64,000 nucleotides of DNA from Cantharellus purpuraceus (lineage: Eukaryota > Basidiomycota > Agaricomycetes > Cantharellales > Hydnaceae), in assembly GCA_025174535.1 (NCBI GenBank), contig JALBUN010000003.1, positions 1,014,501 to 1,078,500 on the forward strand. The letters are read 5' to 3'. The first letter of the stretch is position 1, and each line of letters opens with the position of its first letter. The position numbers and the translations under genes are program-made. This document shows positions 11,491 to 23,931 of the stretch, one piece after another. A model generated the notes under the pieces. The model did not search any database, was not told the DNA's origin, and worked only from the letters and a program-made list of their open reading frames with translations.

Positions 11491-14221
11491 ATGAACCACT
11501 CACCCACCTCCTCGTCGTTCTCGCTATCCTCTTCGTCGTCGTCGTCGTCGGCGTCAAGCGCCACGCTGCATCCGGGCCACGGCTTATCTGCGCCATTACG
11601 CAGGCGAAGCGTCGACACTGGCGGTCTCAATCTGGTCATCAACGACCATGAGGGTAGCGGCTCTGGTCGTGGATACGGTGGTTGGGTAGACCACACACAT
11701 ACCCTCCCTGGCTCAATCGATGTTGCAGAGCTAGTCATCGCTATGCGGCAGCAGACGAATAGCATCATCGACCAAGCCTATCCAGCAATCAGCGCGACAT
11801 TTCGTTCTCCTTCGGAAACAGATGCTCAGAGGGAGAAATATATTCGAAAACTGGCCACCTGGCACTTTGACGCATCGCATTCACCATCGGACGAGGTTCT
11901 CGCGTGCACGACGCTACTGTTCGAACTACTTTGGACTATCGAGGGGATGGAAGAAGACATTTCTTTAACATTTGGTAAGTTCTATGGAACGCTGCGCTGC
12001 TCGTGTTGTTCTCAACTCTTGCCCGAAACACCTACTTTCCTTGAAGACACCATTCCCCCGTTCTTGGCTCGCGTGTCTAAAATATACCGCGAACAAACTT
12101 CTTATCACAACTTCCAACACGCACTTGACGTTCTCCAGGCTGTCTACTGCTACCTTCATGAAGCTGGATGTGTACCGAGCGTCAAGATCCTCCTGGAACA
12201 AGAACAGCGGCAAGAACATGGACCAGAGCAAGAAACCACACCGCCTCACGTTGACCCGGGGAAGGGTAAAGGCAGAGTGCCGATTGTCACAGATTCTGGG
12301 CTCTCTACTCCCCGCCGTCGAAATCTCTGGCGGAGGCCTCGTTCAGGTAGCACACTGCTTCAGCGTGCGCTTCGGAATCAAGATCTCCTTGCCCTCTTCA
12401 TTGCCGCCATCGGGCATGATATTGGACACCCAGGAGTAAGCAACGCGTTTCTGGTAAATTACTGTTCTACTCCTTTGCTCCCGATGCATGCTTACCATCA
12501 TGCTAGAAAAATGCCAAAACACCTCTCGCCGAGCTCTTTGACGATAGCTCCGTGCTCGAAAAATTACATTGCACCTTGTTACTACAGGTCATGCGAAAAC
12601 ACAGAATGGGACATTTACTGGATCGTCATCCATCGTTTCTGATACATGAGACCGGCTTCTCATCTCTCTCGCAGTCACGCGCTCGAACTGAGTCTGACCC
12701 TGGTGTTCCTAACCGGGAAGTCAACGATTCTCTTCCGGAACAGGACAGCAATACAGAAATAGCTCGCCCCTTGACTCCACTGACGCCCTCGCCGCTACGA
12801 CCCACGTTGAAGAAATCTCTATCGGCTTATCATGGTCCATCAGAGGCCACATCAAAAGGCACTGGAACCGATTTTAGGAATCTCCTAATGATGACTATTC
12901 TGTCGACGGACATGAGCGTGCATTTTCAGTGGTTGCCCAAGTTTCAACAGTTGCGGGATCGCCTTCATCATGTCAATGAAACCAACGAAGACGACCTTGG
13001 GAAAGCAACCGAAGATGTAGATTATCAGACGCGGTTGCTACTCTGTCAAGCTCTCATCAAGTGCGCTGATATCAGTAATCCAGTAGGTCCCTTCGTTTGG
13101 TCACCGGTCATGAGCTAATGGCTTTTACGCATGCAGAGCCGTCCCCCACCAACCTGCAAGCACTGGTCATGGTCCTTGCTTACCGAATGGGCTGAACAAG
13201 CCCTTTTGGAGGAGCAACTCGCCCTCCCCATCTCTGTTACTGCATCTGACGATCCCATGGAGGAAGCACAGGGCCAGATCGGTTTCATCAGCATGTTTAC
13301 ACAGCCATTGTTATACCTTACGACCTCAGTCATACCAGGTAATGTCTTTTCGTTGCTACCTCTGTCAACAGGCACTCTGACCGTGAGAAAACAGAAATGG
13401 CTGTGTTCGGGAAACAATGTGAAGAGAATATTGCTATGTGGGAAGCTAAAATCAAGGGACTCAATGCGAGAGCCGTGGTCAATGACAGCTCCCCAGCCGA
13501 CCTTGCTCCTCCTGCCAGCAACTCGAATACATCGTCTCCACTGGCACTGCCCACATCTCCGCCTGATGTGAGCACAATGTTCGCACTGTCCCTGCCTCCT
13601 GCACTGTATATCTCCAAGTCCGACGCGCAACTTCCCTCCTGGGCGTCTGCCACCTCAACACCCCCACTTGCGGTGACCTTGCGGCATAAGATGTCAGACG
13701 TGATACATATCACTGAACGTCTAAACGGGACAGCTGCGTCTAACTCGGTGCTGTCGGTCCCTCTACCCTCTATCCCTTCTGCTGTCACCCATAGTTCACG
13801 TCACTACCATCCATCCCACACAGAGCGCCCGCAAGTGTCGATTCCGACGGACCCCTTAGCTTCAATGTCCCCGTCCATCTCGCAACACGTGAAATCAAGC
13901 TCAACTATCACTTCTGCCTCGCCTCTGTTCTCTCCTCGGTCTATCCCCACATCGTCTTCCTCCCCCCGCTCCGACTTTTCCAATAGCCCAGGACTCAACA
14001 CAGTGACTAGTACGCTTGATTTGCAGTTCAGACCCGCCTTGCGTGCGGTGTACGATGCCCACGGACGACCCAGAGCTATGAAGCGCCTGGAGAACCGTAC
14101 GTCGTGGCAGGGATTAGCGAAACCCTCCTCGGCCCCAGCCCGGTCCGATTGGAGTTCAGACTCTGTGTCCTCCCCCCCTTCTCTTTCGCCCTCACCGAGA
14201 TATGCGGACCATGGGTCGTAG
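11491..14221 (+). CDS. class I 3',5'-cyclic nucleotide phosphodiesterase
   Basis: Hydrolyses cAMP to AMP and so damps PKA signalling. Exons 11491-11974, 12047-12453, 12507-13082, 13137-13338 and 13395-14221 give 831 residues. The HD-type catalytic domain is complete: SYHNFQHALDV (H182 as the general acid equivalent, H186 metal ligand), HDIGHPG (H285-D286 metal ligands), and ADISNPSRP (D485 metal ligand), followed by QIGFI and the VIPEM-F helix that lines the pocket. The N-terminal 120 residues are Ser-rich with a run of about a dozen serines. Residues about 320-400 form a low-complexity insert inside the catalytic domain, and the last about 230 residues are a Ser/Pro-rich tail; both are probably disordered and phosphorylated (inference). 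Intron 1 (72 nt) is a multiple of three and lacks stops. Fungal high-affinity PDE2-type enzymes are the closest class. Confidence 0.93.
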
Positions 14222-15462
14222 CATCCGAAAGTACTGCTGTGTCATTATTTGGTCTTTCTCAGTTGGGCAGGACCTAACGTGTGACCTATCGGGCCGGCCG
14301 GCCGGCCCGCACCGCCGTCTCCGCCTACTGCGACACGGTGACCAGGCAAGGACAGGACTGCAATTGTGGCAAGGACGGCACGGTCGTGTCTCCACCTTTA
14401 GTTTGGAGCCATACACTCCGGCTACAGACATTGCCATTCCTTTTGCTATTGTCGCCTTTTTCTTTATTTTTTATTACCTTCCTTTCTTGTGCGTGCAGCC
14501 TCAGGGATTGGGGTTCTTTGGAGGAACGGATGGTGTGGTGTGTTTGTATTTTCAATGGTTCCATACGTCTATGTCGCTAGTAGGGTGTACAAACTAGTCC
14601 AAGGATCAGCTGCTTGAGTATTGTCGAGCTGTTGTGCACTCTTTGTGGATGTGGCGGATAAACTGCTACTATATACGTAAGCGGTTTCTCCAGCAGCTAC
14701 TCTTGTAATTGATTGATGAGTAGAAAGATTGCTTTTTGCACAATGTCGTTACCAGCAGCTGATGCGAAAGTTTGTAGGTCCACCGTGTGAAGCGTCCGTT
14801 ATAGTCAGTTGCTTCCCACTGGATCAAGCCACCACAATTTGACTTCCATTTTTTTCACGGAAAGTGCGATACTTGCTTACGATTAACATAGTACTTGCTT
14901 GTTTTAACAGCCTCGTCTGATTGCTTGTGTGCACACGATGTCATCGCCTCCTGAGTCTTCTTGCTCATCCTACACCTCTGTCCATATTTCGAGAGGCATC
15001 ATTACCTTGTGTTAAACCGCATTTGCTACCAACACTAAAGAGAAGTCCAAGCCTACAATGATGCTGCTGTTGTTTAAATTATGAATAATGTTGTTTCAAT
15101 GGCTATTCTTCGAGATGTCTCGTTTTGAGCGGAGCATGAGCACGATTCCAATGCGATTGTGTGTTTCATGCGATTAGCATGCATGCATGCGCAATGAAGA
15201 TCAAGACTTTTGAAGAAATGTATATTTAAGGTCAAGATAGGAAGGAAAAAGAGGCAACGATGACGGTAGTACAAAAATGAGGATAATAAATAATATTATA
15301 ATACGCATGCAGAGAAAGCTCCTCCGGGGAATTGGCGTGCATCAGAAGAGGTTGAACGGGCATGCGACATCTATTCTATGGCCTGTTTATGTGGAGCCTA
15401 TGCACGCAGGCCCGTAAGGTGTATAGATTCTATGACATTGGGAAGATTGAGACGGGCTCGTT
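14222..15462. other. intergenic between convergent genes
   Basis: Holds the 3' ends of the convergent phosphodiesterase and transporter genes. A GC palindrome (GGCCGGCCGGCC) lies at about 14292-14303, just after the phosphodiesterase stop, and could form a hairpin. The rest is AT-rich with no gene. Confidence 0.4.
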
Positions 15463-18400
15463 TCACCGGATAACGAAACTGTGCAGTATGGCGAGAGCGC
15501 AGACTCCGGAACAAATGAAGAAGCCCAGGGGATAACCGCTGGGATTATCTTGAACACTCACAGACCACAGCTGGCAGATAGCAGGGTTAGAAAGACCGAA
15601 ATAAATTGTAATTGGACCAAGCTCACATAGCCACCAAGCACGGGGCCTGCAAACCGTGCGAGGCTCACAATGCTCTGCGCCAGTCCATTGGCGAGGCCAA
15701 CCACATGTGGTGGGGACACTGTTCCATTGCATGCGTAAGTGAGACACAAAAGAGGACTCAGAACTTACTGTAATTCAGGAGGATAGCCACCGAGGTGTAG
15801 CTGAAGGTGGAACCACAGTAGCGTATAGCCCTGAATCAAACACTGAGAATAGCTGATGAAAACGAAAGACAGATTTGCTCACGTGCTAATCGCTAATACT
15901 GCGCAGCAAGAAGTAAAACATGTGAGTGAACAGAAGTCATCGAACACCCTCGCTACATACATGTCATGAGGATAAAGTTTCCGTCCTGTTCAGCGCTGGC
16001 GAAGACCCTGTAGATAGTGACAGAGGCATATGCAGGTATGAAGAGAAGTGATCCAAGGCGGAACATGGCTAGATGCGAGAAGCGACCTCGAGGAGGACTG
16101 TGCAACACGGTGGCCGTTAGCGCCATGGGTTGATCAGTTGGACAACATGAGCTTACCCTATGTTCCTGAGTGATTGCCATGCGTAAGTAAAAGTTAATCA
16201 TGATTCTTTTCAGACTTACGGATAAAGATAGAACTGATAAGCAATTTGGGCTAGGCACATAAGAGCAACTAAGGCAAGCGTCAAACTCAGATCCAGACTG
16301 TGTATGAATGGGACTGGATACACACTTAATTGTGCGTAATGCCCAGCATTCAAGCCAAGCCCGCCGGCATCGTATTTCCTAACATTCGAGTCAACTTCCG
16401 AGATGAACCGTGACACTCCTGACACTCACGAGACGAGATAAGACAGGAAGACCTGATCATGTGTTGTAGAATGTAAAGCTAGTAAGCCATATTGAAGAAT
16501 GATCATAAGAGGTAACTGCTTGAACAGCGATTGCGACTTCTCGTTTTCGTCTGCCTGGGCCTGTGACTGCTGTCGCCCTTCTGGGATGGTACCCAGTCCG
16601 TCGTTGAATGGGTCCTCGCCCTCGGCAGGTGCTTGGATGGAGATAGGAGGCTCTGCAAGGAGACCAGGTGGTGCGCGGACACCGGCGTTAGCATAAATAG
16701 ATGGTAGTTGGGAAGAAGTTGTTGAAAAGGCACGAGAGCCTCGGTATCGCAGGTATGGAGTGGAAGGATCCGAACTTGGCGCAGTAGACTCTCTCATGGC
16801 TGATGACATGGCGGCTAGTCGTGCGCGAGTGGGAGTTAGTTGATGACCAGAAACGTTGCGTCCTGCAACAGAAGATGGTGAATGCGTCACGGAGGGAAAA
16901 CGTCCTGATGGGGACTCAAATCGGCCAGGATAGAACGTAGTTCGAGAAGCAGCAGATTCAGCCGTGAGTGTGCGACTGATCTCCAGTGGGTTTCGAGGCC
17001 CAGTAGACTCTGCTGTAATGGTTCGACGAATATCCAAAGGGTTGGAAGATGCCGCAGTAGAATCCGTAGTCAACGTTCTATGCATCTCCAATGGGTCTCT
17101 CGATGTTGCTGATGATGCCATGACAGTCCGATCAAGCCCCCTACTCGGTCGCGTCGTCTCCCCTGTGTCTAAATCATCATCAGAGAAATCTCGATCATCC
17201 TCGTCCGACATGAATACTTCATCGTTGTCGGCATTTATCGCGGCAGCTACCCAGAGATCTGCGATGTTCGTAACGGCCATCTCGTTTGCCATGAGTAGTC
17301 TTTGGGCAAAGTTTGAGTTCTCTGTGCGATAAGAGTTCCATGCGCCTGTCATCCCAGCTTCGCCAAACGTGCCTCGTCTATGTCGTACAGTACTAGCCAT
17401 GCTCCCTCTGCGCAGACTCACTGCAGCGCTTGGGAGTCGGCTACGTATCCCCCCATATCCGTACGCCGACCCATTGGCTCTGCTTGTCCTCGAAACTGCC
17501 CTGCTATTTCTGCGGGGGATTGGTATTGAAGGCGAGAGCGGAACGTGGTCACTGGACGGAGATCCAGGTGCTTGAGTGTCAGTCACCCGCCTAACGAATA
17601 ATCCTGAGAAACGTCTTGACAGTTCTCTCCGCAGCCGCTTGGCAACGGTATTGGGTGTGGGCGAGTCGTTGTCTGTGACTAGGTCACCTGGACCAGGGGA
17701 ATCAACAGTCTCTGGTTCTATTTCTTCCTTAGCGGTGGGGAGACGGATGGCGCCTTCGCGTGAGCCACCGTCTCGGGCAAGGAAAAGACTTAGAATGGCA
17801 CCTGAAATCTGCGTTAAGAGGGTGGTGTAAACGCTAGCGAGCACTGACCGGTGAACGTGACAGAAGCGGCGATCGCGCAAGGTAATAGATACGGGAATCG
17901 AACGAAGAGGGGGACTTTAGCGAAGATTCCGGGCCATTTCTCTACAGGAGACTCGACTTCATAAATGATGAGCGTTCGGTTGGACTGGACAATTAATCAC
18001 GTACAAGTGCCTCCAATGATGGCGCCAGAGACACCACCCAACCCCCAAGCAAATCTACAAGATATGAACTTTGATCTACGTAGAACTGGGGACTGGCTTA
18101 CCCAAGGATAGCGTACGCTCGTCCTTCATTGCTTCCGTCGGTGATGCTCGCGACACTACTTCTAGCTACACCAATGCTTCCAGCGAAAATGCCCTGCATA
18201 AGACGAATGGCTAACGCTTCTGGAAGTGACGTCGACGTTCCAAAGGCGAGGCAGGTAAGAGCGCTACCCATTAGTGAGACAAAAAGTACTGCGCGCTGGC
18301 CGTGTCGGTCTGCCACCGTCGCCTAAGTGGAGAGTCATGAGATAGTGAAATAGGGAGTCAATAAACGACTTACCCAAAGCAAAGAAGTGAGAAATTGCGT

Positions 18401-19071
18401 AAGGAAGAAGGTAGATACTAAAACCAATCAGAAAAAAACAGCTAACTAACGATCAATGAGACCAACCAAGTATGCCAGTCCAATATCCAACGTCAGCATC
18501 TGCGTCACCTACCATAAAGCCTATACGCCACCTAATGAGTAACAACCGACAGTGATGGGTAACATCATACATACCTTCCACCATAAAAAGCAAAAATGGT
18601 GTACAGACGTTTGCCGATAAGAACTCTCCGAGCATGGTCTGTCTGACGCATTCAACGCGTGTTCTAATTATAATACGAAATACGACTCACGATGCTCAAA
18701 ACAATTAAAGGCAATTTTGGTAGTGGCGTAGAATATACTCCATGCGAATTGCCCCCAGCCAACGCACTCGGAATTGGTGGGCGTTCCGACACAGGACTGA
18801 GCGGTGCCTCTATATCTCTAACACTCCTCCCACCGGTAGTCATAGTAGTGCCACCAGTAAAGGTGCGTGTCAAAGGGATACCAATCGGCCTGCGGAAAGC
18901 AGGCTGACTGAAAGAGACTCTTCCTGTCAAGTTTTCTTGTGAGCGTACGCCATGGGGTACGTGTGCTAGTTGCTGAGAGCCTGGTGAGGGCGTTCCAATT
19001 TCAAGTGCAGAATCATCCTGAAAGCTACGAGAGGGTATTGGAATATTTGTTGTCGGTGAACTGGACGACAT
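15463..19071 (-). CDS. major facilitator superfamily transporter with long central loop
   Basis: Sixteen exons join to 939 residues: 19071-18691, 18638-18575, 18520-18467, 18417-18374, 18322-18102, 18054-18005, 17956-17849, 17801-16430, 16378-16326, 16268-16220, 16165-16157, 16097-15961, 15898-15883, 15830-15769, 15718-15627, 15570-15463. A 127-residue cytoplasmic head precedes the first membrane segment. The MFS signature after TM2 reads ADRHGQRAVL. TM1-6 end near residue 310; exon 8 then encodes about 450 hydrophilic Ser/Arg/Asp-rich residues before TM7. The C-terminal six segments include LYPNIGPPRGRFSHL and end LHSFVIR. Architecture resembles fungal YCR023C-like DHA transporters, which have an oversized central loop; the substrate is unknown. 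Exon 11 is only 9 nt. Exon 8 has three tandem copies of a roughly 17-residue unit (NPLEI-RTLTAES). Confidence 0.88.
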
Positions 19072-20928
19072 GGGAGCGACAAGTTCAGTTGAGGTGAATT
19101 GAATGGATTATATAATACTGCCTCGACAAACAGGTTGAAACAACTACATATACGTTTACAACGATCTCACACCTTCCTATCTTTAAATCAATATCTTCTT
19201 AGGTCGATAGGGCTGTGGCCGCCGCAGTGTCGTTGCTCATCTGACCTATTGTGTTGCTCTGTTGTGGTCGATTTCGGCCTGCGGATTTTCACCTCCGGGT
19301 TGAATTCATCACATTAAGTTGACCAGAGATACATTCAGTGTTCGTTCAGAGAGCCATCTTCGTCTCAAACCTTTTGCAGCCCTGGCGTTTAACTAAAGGA
19401 CAAAAGATGATCAACATATGTTACTGACCCAACGGACTCGGTATCCAAAATCGCTATCGAACTTGCAGAGGCGTAGACATGTTTCTACCATTGGTCCATT
19501 ACTATTTGCGCAGTGCACCATATCGACGTGTTTTCCTAAGCAAGTGATTTGTTGTCTCGTCCGAGGGCATCAACTTGGACCGCGCCGAATGCTTTATCTT
19601 GGACTTTTTATATGCAGCTAGGCGTCTGACCCTGATCAGCTCCTAGAAATCGCGGGGCCCCAGATGGCCGTATGGGGATAAATGTCCCTCTGCCTCTCTG
19701 CGCTTTCAACGTAGCCCCGTGGTCAAGCAACATCAAGTTTTGATGCCTACATTATCTGAGCTACTCAGGGTCTTCTTTTGCAGATCGGCAAAAATGGCAA
19801 CTCACTTGGCTAATTACCATGCATGCTAAAAGGCACTGATTCACATCAGATGTCTTTAAGATTGAGGCTAATGGGTCACGGCGTACAAGCTTGAACAGAG
19901 CTTGTCCAAAATCCTCCATCCAGTCCTGACGCAAACCCCAATATTGCCATGACCAACAACATCTGACCTGTATACGCTCTGTGACATCCGAGACCCCAAC
20001 TGTGAGGCACCTTCGATAATCGGACAGGGGAATTGGCGCCATATAACGGATCATTTCCCGAGGGCAAAGTGGCAAATGTCGAACAGGTGGGTGTCTATAT
20101 CGAACAGAATGCATTGTTCTAATCAAGGCCAGACGATGTAGTCGCCAACTTAAGAAGCCTTGTGTTGATATGCTTGACTTCGATCTGCAGTGCCATCGCC
20201 TTGGGGAGTTCTTGATGATGTGCAGGTTGTTCCCAATGGGATACCCGCGAGAGCAGAATCTGATAGAACTTGTCTGGTGGCAAATAATAACCCAGAGCAC
20301 GAACCATCGGTAACAACGCCAACTCTTCTTAGCCCCGAGAACAGTGTGCTGTGTGGCCCCTTCTATAAATGGTTCAGTGTGTTCCAGGTTCTGATCCATG
20401 AATGATGAGAGTTGCCTTGGTGTAGCACCGATACGTATCACTAGCCTTGGAGCTTTTTCACAATCGAATTGATGATACGTCGAAACGATGCGAAGCGAAT
20501 CAAGTATGTCACCGTCTTTTATTGCAGTAATAGATGGTTCCTAACGTAAAGCACCAGGTCGGTGTGTTCATAACATTGGGCGACTCACAAGAGGAGATGA
20601 TGATAACAATCTGAGATGGATTGTTGGTTGGCATTAACGACTGGATGAACGGGAGACATCTCGATTAAAGCGAATTTGGAGAGAAAACATACTCAATAAT
20701 CGTCAGGAACACAAGGGGATCATAAATAGCCACCGCTGTGATAACTAGTCATATATGTGATATTCTGGAGAATTGACCAGAGTCACGCGTGCAAGGGGTC
20801 AGACGTGTGAGTCACGTGGAAAGCATGTGACCGACACTTCGAAAGGCCCGCTTGGAATTTGCTGCGATTAGAGGCCTGCGCTGAAGACTGGGGCTCATAC
20901 TCACCTGATACCTGAACGCAAGGCGTTG
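19072..20928. other. intergenic, possible decayed gene
   Basis: Upstream region shared by the divergent MFS and CFA20 genes. Minus-strand ORFs at 19761-20441, 19876-20067 and 20119-20322 overlap in different frames and look protein-like in patches, consistent with a frameshifted relic. I recognise no domain. Confidence 0.3.
20808..20818. promoter_or_regulatory. composite TGAGTCA / CACGTG site
   Basis: TGAGTCACGTG lies 111 bp upstream of the CFA20-protein start. It overlaps the bZIP (Gcn4/AP-1) core TGAGTCA with the bHLH E-box CACGTG. A functional role is inference from position and from the exactness of both cores. Confidence 0.35.
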
Positions 20929-21773
20929 ATGTTCTCTAAAGCTGTGCAGCCACCCATAGTGTCTTTGTTCTCGTCCACATCCACCCAGTGCCTATCGCTC
21001 TTCTCAGTGCACACAGACGCATCACTCCCAGCTGACTCTTTTGTCCATATATTGGATGACGAATCCTCTCTTCCTGCCCCTGCCCCTCCCAAGACGCTCA
21101 TAGAGCCAATCGTGTTAGACGAAGCCGCCGAAAGTGGAGAAAGTGATGCATCATCACACAGTCGAGGTTTCTCGATTTCGGGACCCGTCCTCCATATCCA
21201 ATCTCCAACCCTGAGGTCTGGATACATTCGCTGTCCCCCAGCGCACTGGAGACCCCACGCTGCGCAGCGCGACCGAGATCTCGGTATCAAATTAGCTTGG
21301 GTCCACATGCAAGTGCGGAATATGGGAAGAGAATGGTGCTTCGAGGTAGGTGTCGTCGACCAATCCAAACGCTCCGGTCGTGTTCGATGTTCTACGTTCC
21401 AAGTACGTTACTCTATTTTCCATATTCACGCACCGGCTCACGACACGCCCTTTTCTGTTAGAATCAGCCCTCTGTTAAAACCAGCTCCCAGGGGTCTTCC
21501 GTCCTGCACATCCCCCTCAGATTCCCGTCCCCTTCCTCGCGCCCGCTCACCGCGTGGAGCACCGTGTCTCTACACATTCCCTCCCTCATGCCCCTTTTCT
21601 CTTCCCTCCCATCGGAGCGGACCCATCCTCACGCCCCCCTGCCAAGCGGACAATTCTCGCACATTTCCTTTGTCAAAGTTCACGCCACCTGCAGGTTACG
21701 TAGAATTTGGTTTACCGCGGAGAAGCCAGAGGCGTCCGGGGAACCATGGGAGTTTGGTCTGTACGCTCGATAA
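20929..21773 (+). CDS. CFA20 domain-containing protein
   Basis: Two exons, 20929-21402 and 21462-21773, separated by a 59-nt intron, encode 261 residues. The N-terminus starts directly with the CFA20 fold (MFSKAVQPP-VSLFSS), then VLHIQSPTLRSGYIRCPP, LGIKLAWVHMQVRNMGREWCFEVGVVD and VRCSTFQ at the splice point. Exon 2 carries the beta-strand ending SFVKVHATCRLRRIWFTAEKP and a stop after GLYAR. A Ser/Pro/acidic insert (about residues 30-75) splits the domain. CFA20/CFAP20 proteins are inner-junction components of ciliary doublet microtubules in flagellated eukaryotes; mushrooms have no cilia, so the role here must differ and is unknown. The ATG is preferred over the TTG three bases upstream. Confidence 0.85.
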
Positions 21774-21970
21774 TGAGTCGGTGCATTCCCTGACATCGTG
21801 ACATGTACGAGACACGGAACATAGACACAAGAATTTATGTATTAATTGTCCGGCAAGTCTAAGGGCGTGACAGCGTGGCGAATTCGATCTGTCATGGAGC
21901 CATCCTCTGATTAATACACTGGACAAACCTACAAGGCGACAGTTCTCTATAGCTGGGTGGTGGAACGCTG

Positions 21971-23931
21971 TCAATCGTACCGCACTCCGTCTAATGTTCC
22001 CTCAACAATCAACCCTCCAGCGGCGAATCCTAGGAGCGCTATTACAGATTCTACATAGAATACAAAACTGCCGCCTGTCAACGTAACGTGGAGGGGCGTT
22101 GAAATCGGTCAGCAAACAGGACTCTCCGAGCGTCAACGGAAAACCACACCTGCAAGATTTTTATCGACAGATAAAGCCAGTAACGACGTGACTCCTGCGG
22201 GTCCCAAGGCACGCAAGAAGGACGCCGTTGTCTGCGCGAGACCGTTCGCAGCGCCAAGAGCTGAGGGGGATGTAGCAGACGTAAGAAGAATCGTGATGCA
22301 GCCTGTAAATTACGAATCAGTCGTTCTCCTCGATCACGGCCGAAAGCGGAACTGCACGCACTGGAAATCATCATCGCTGTTGGAAACATGGCCGCCTGCA
22401 TCATCAGAATTATCCAGACGCCGATGCCCACGCTTCCGCTTTTTGCCATCCAACTGACAAGAGGAAACAACGCAAAGATGGCCGCAAAGGCCAACATGCC
22501 GGCGCGTAACATCTTTTTGCTTCCCCAACATGCATGTATCCTTGCAAAGTACATGACCTGTGTCGAGCCGTTGAGAACACCGAGTATGGCGAGACACACG
22601 CCAATCTGAGACGGCGAAAATCCGAGGCCGCCAAACTCAAATGGCGCTGCCAGATACAATGGCAGGACAGCGTTGAGGGAGACTTCGAGCAGGGAAAATA
22701 TTGAAAAGTTGAGAAGAATGACCAAGAGTGGCGGGGTAAGCAGGGAACGAAGGGTGGGGCGCGGGCCGCTTATGACGGGGGTGCTTGGGATGGGGGGCGG
22801 GTTGGAGACGGAGGAACTGGCCCGCGACTCGATGAGCTGGTATTCTCCATAGCCATCGTGTATCGAAGGCTCTCTGCGGGAATGCAAGGTCTAAACAAAG
22901 GTAAGGTCAAATGCAGGTGTGAATTTCACAGAATGGACACCTCTTTGAGGAAGAAAAACGCGAGAACAAAGGAGCTGGCGGAAACCGTAGCGGAGAACAG
23001 GCACGGCAGCAGATAGGGATGTCGCTTCCAGAGTTTGTTGTCGCCAAAGAGCTGGGGAAGTTTCTCGTACGGATGAGACAGTGAGCCACCCACGAGAGGG
23101 CTTGCAGTCAGATTCAGCGCAAATGAGGACATGTATGCACGGTCGACTGACCCAATCGTCGCACCGGCACTCCACATGATGGGCAGCCATGCGATTGTGC
23201 GTGCAAAATTGGAGGGATCAAGAATCTCAGCCATCGCCCCTCTCAGGACCGCAAAGTTTGCGTTGAGAACGCCTGCCAACGCTCTGCTGAACACGAGCCC
23301 CTGGAAAGTGCTGGAGAGCCCGAAGCACGTCGCCGATATGGTGATCCCCGTGACACCCATGAGCAAGACGGGGCGGCGGCCAATCTGATCGCTGATACGG
23401 GCCCATTGGAGGACGAAAATGGCCTCGGTGAAAAAGAACGTCGTGTCCTGACGTCATGCTTGTGAAGAAAAGAAAATGGGGGCAGCCGGGAAGGCATACG
23501 ATGAGACCCGAGTAATATCCCACTTTGCTCATGTCTCCTCCCGTGATCCCGATTTCTTCTATAAGCTACACAGGAAAAGGGCGTCAATAGAGCGAATACC
23601 GACGCTCGGGGGGCAGATACTTGGGGCAGATATGGCTGTATTTGGGTTGCATGGATGGGCTCCGCCACAGACAGTGCCAGCAGGCAGAGAATCTGGCGCG
23701 TCGGGACTGGCGTGGCGCCCTTGTGTTTCGTGAACGGACTGGGCGCACGGGGCATGGGCTCCGACAGCATCAGCGCCTCGGTTTCGGCGTCGACGTCTGG
23801 TTCGGAAAGCAGCCTAAGCCGAGCACATGTCAACAAGCAGCCCCTCGAGCAGCCAGGTGTGTCTGTGTGAGAATTTACATGCTGAAACGTCCGGAGGGCC
23901 TGCTAGACATTGAGAAGCGTTGATCAGGCAT
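21971..23931 (-). CDS. major facilitator superfamily transporter
   Basis: Eight exons (23931-23879, 23813-23621, 23565-23500, 23447-23152, 23100-22941, 22890-22314, 22260-22150, 22074-21971) join to 519 residues. TM1 follows PTRQILCLL; the A-type MFS signature reads WARISDQIGRRPVLLMG, and SRALAGVLNANFAVLRG is the TM4 motif. The central loop is short (ETLHSRREPS to RPTLRSLL). The C-terminal half has LGAANGLAQT and ends VEGTLDGVRYD. All introns are 50-75 nt. The family (fungal DHA-like, often ZIFL-related) exports diverse small molecules; the substrate is unknown. The first 18 residues come from a small first exon, and the start chosen (MPDQRF) is the first in-frame ATG near the splice donor. 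A 16-base C run lies in the leader just upstream. Confidence 0.88.

Noticed and set aside
13115..14001. Minus-strand ORFs opposite the phosphodiesterase
   Set aside because: They overlap catalytic exons and have no features of their own.
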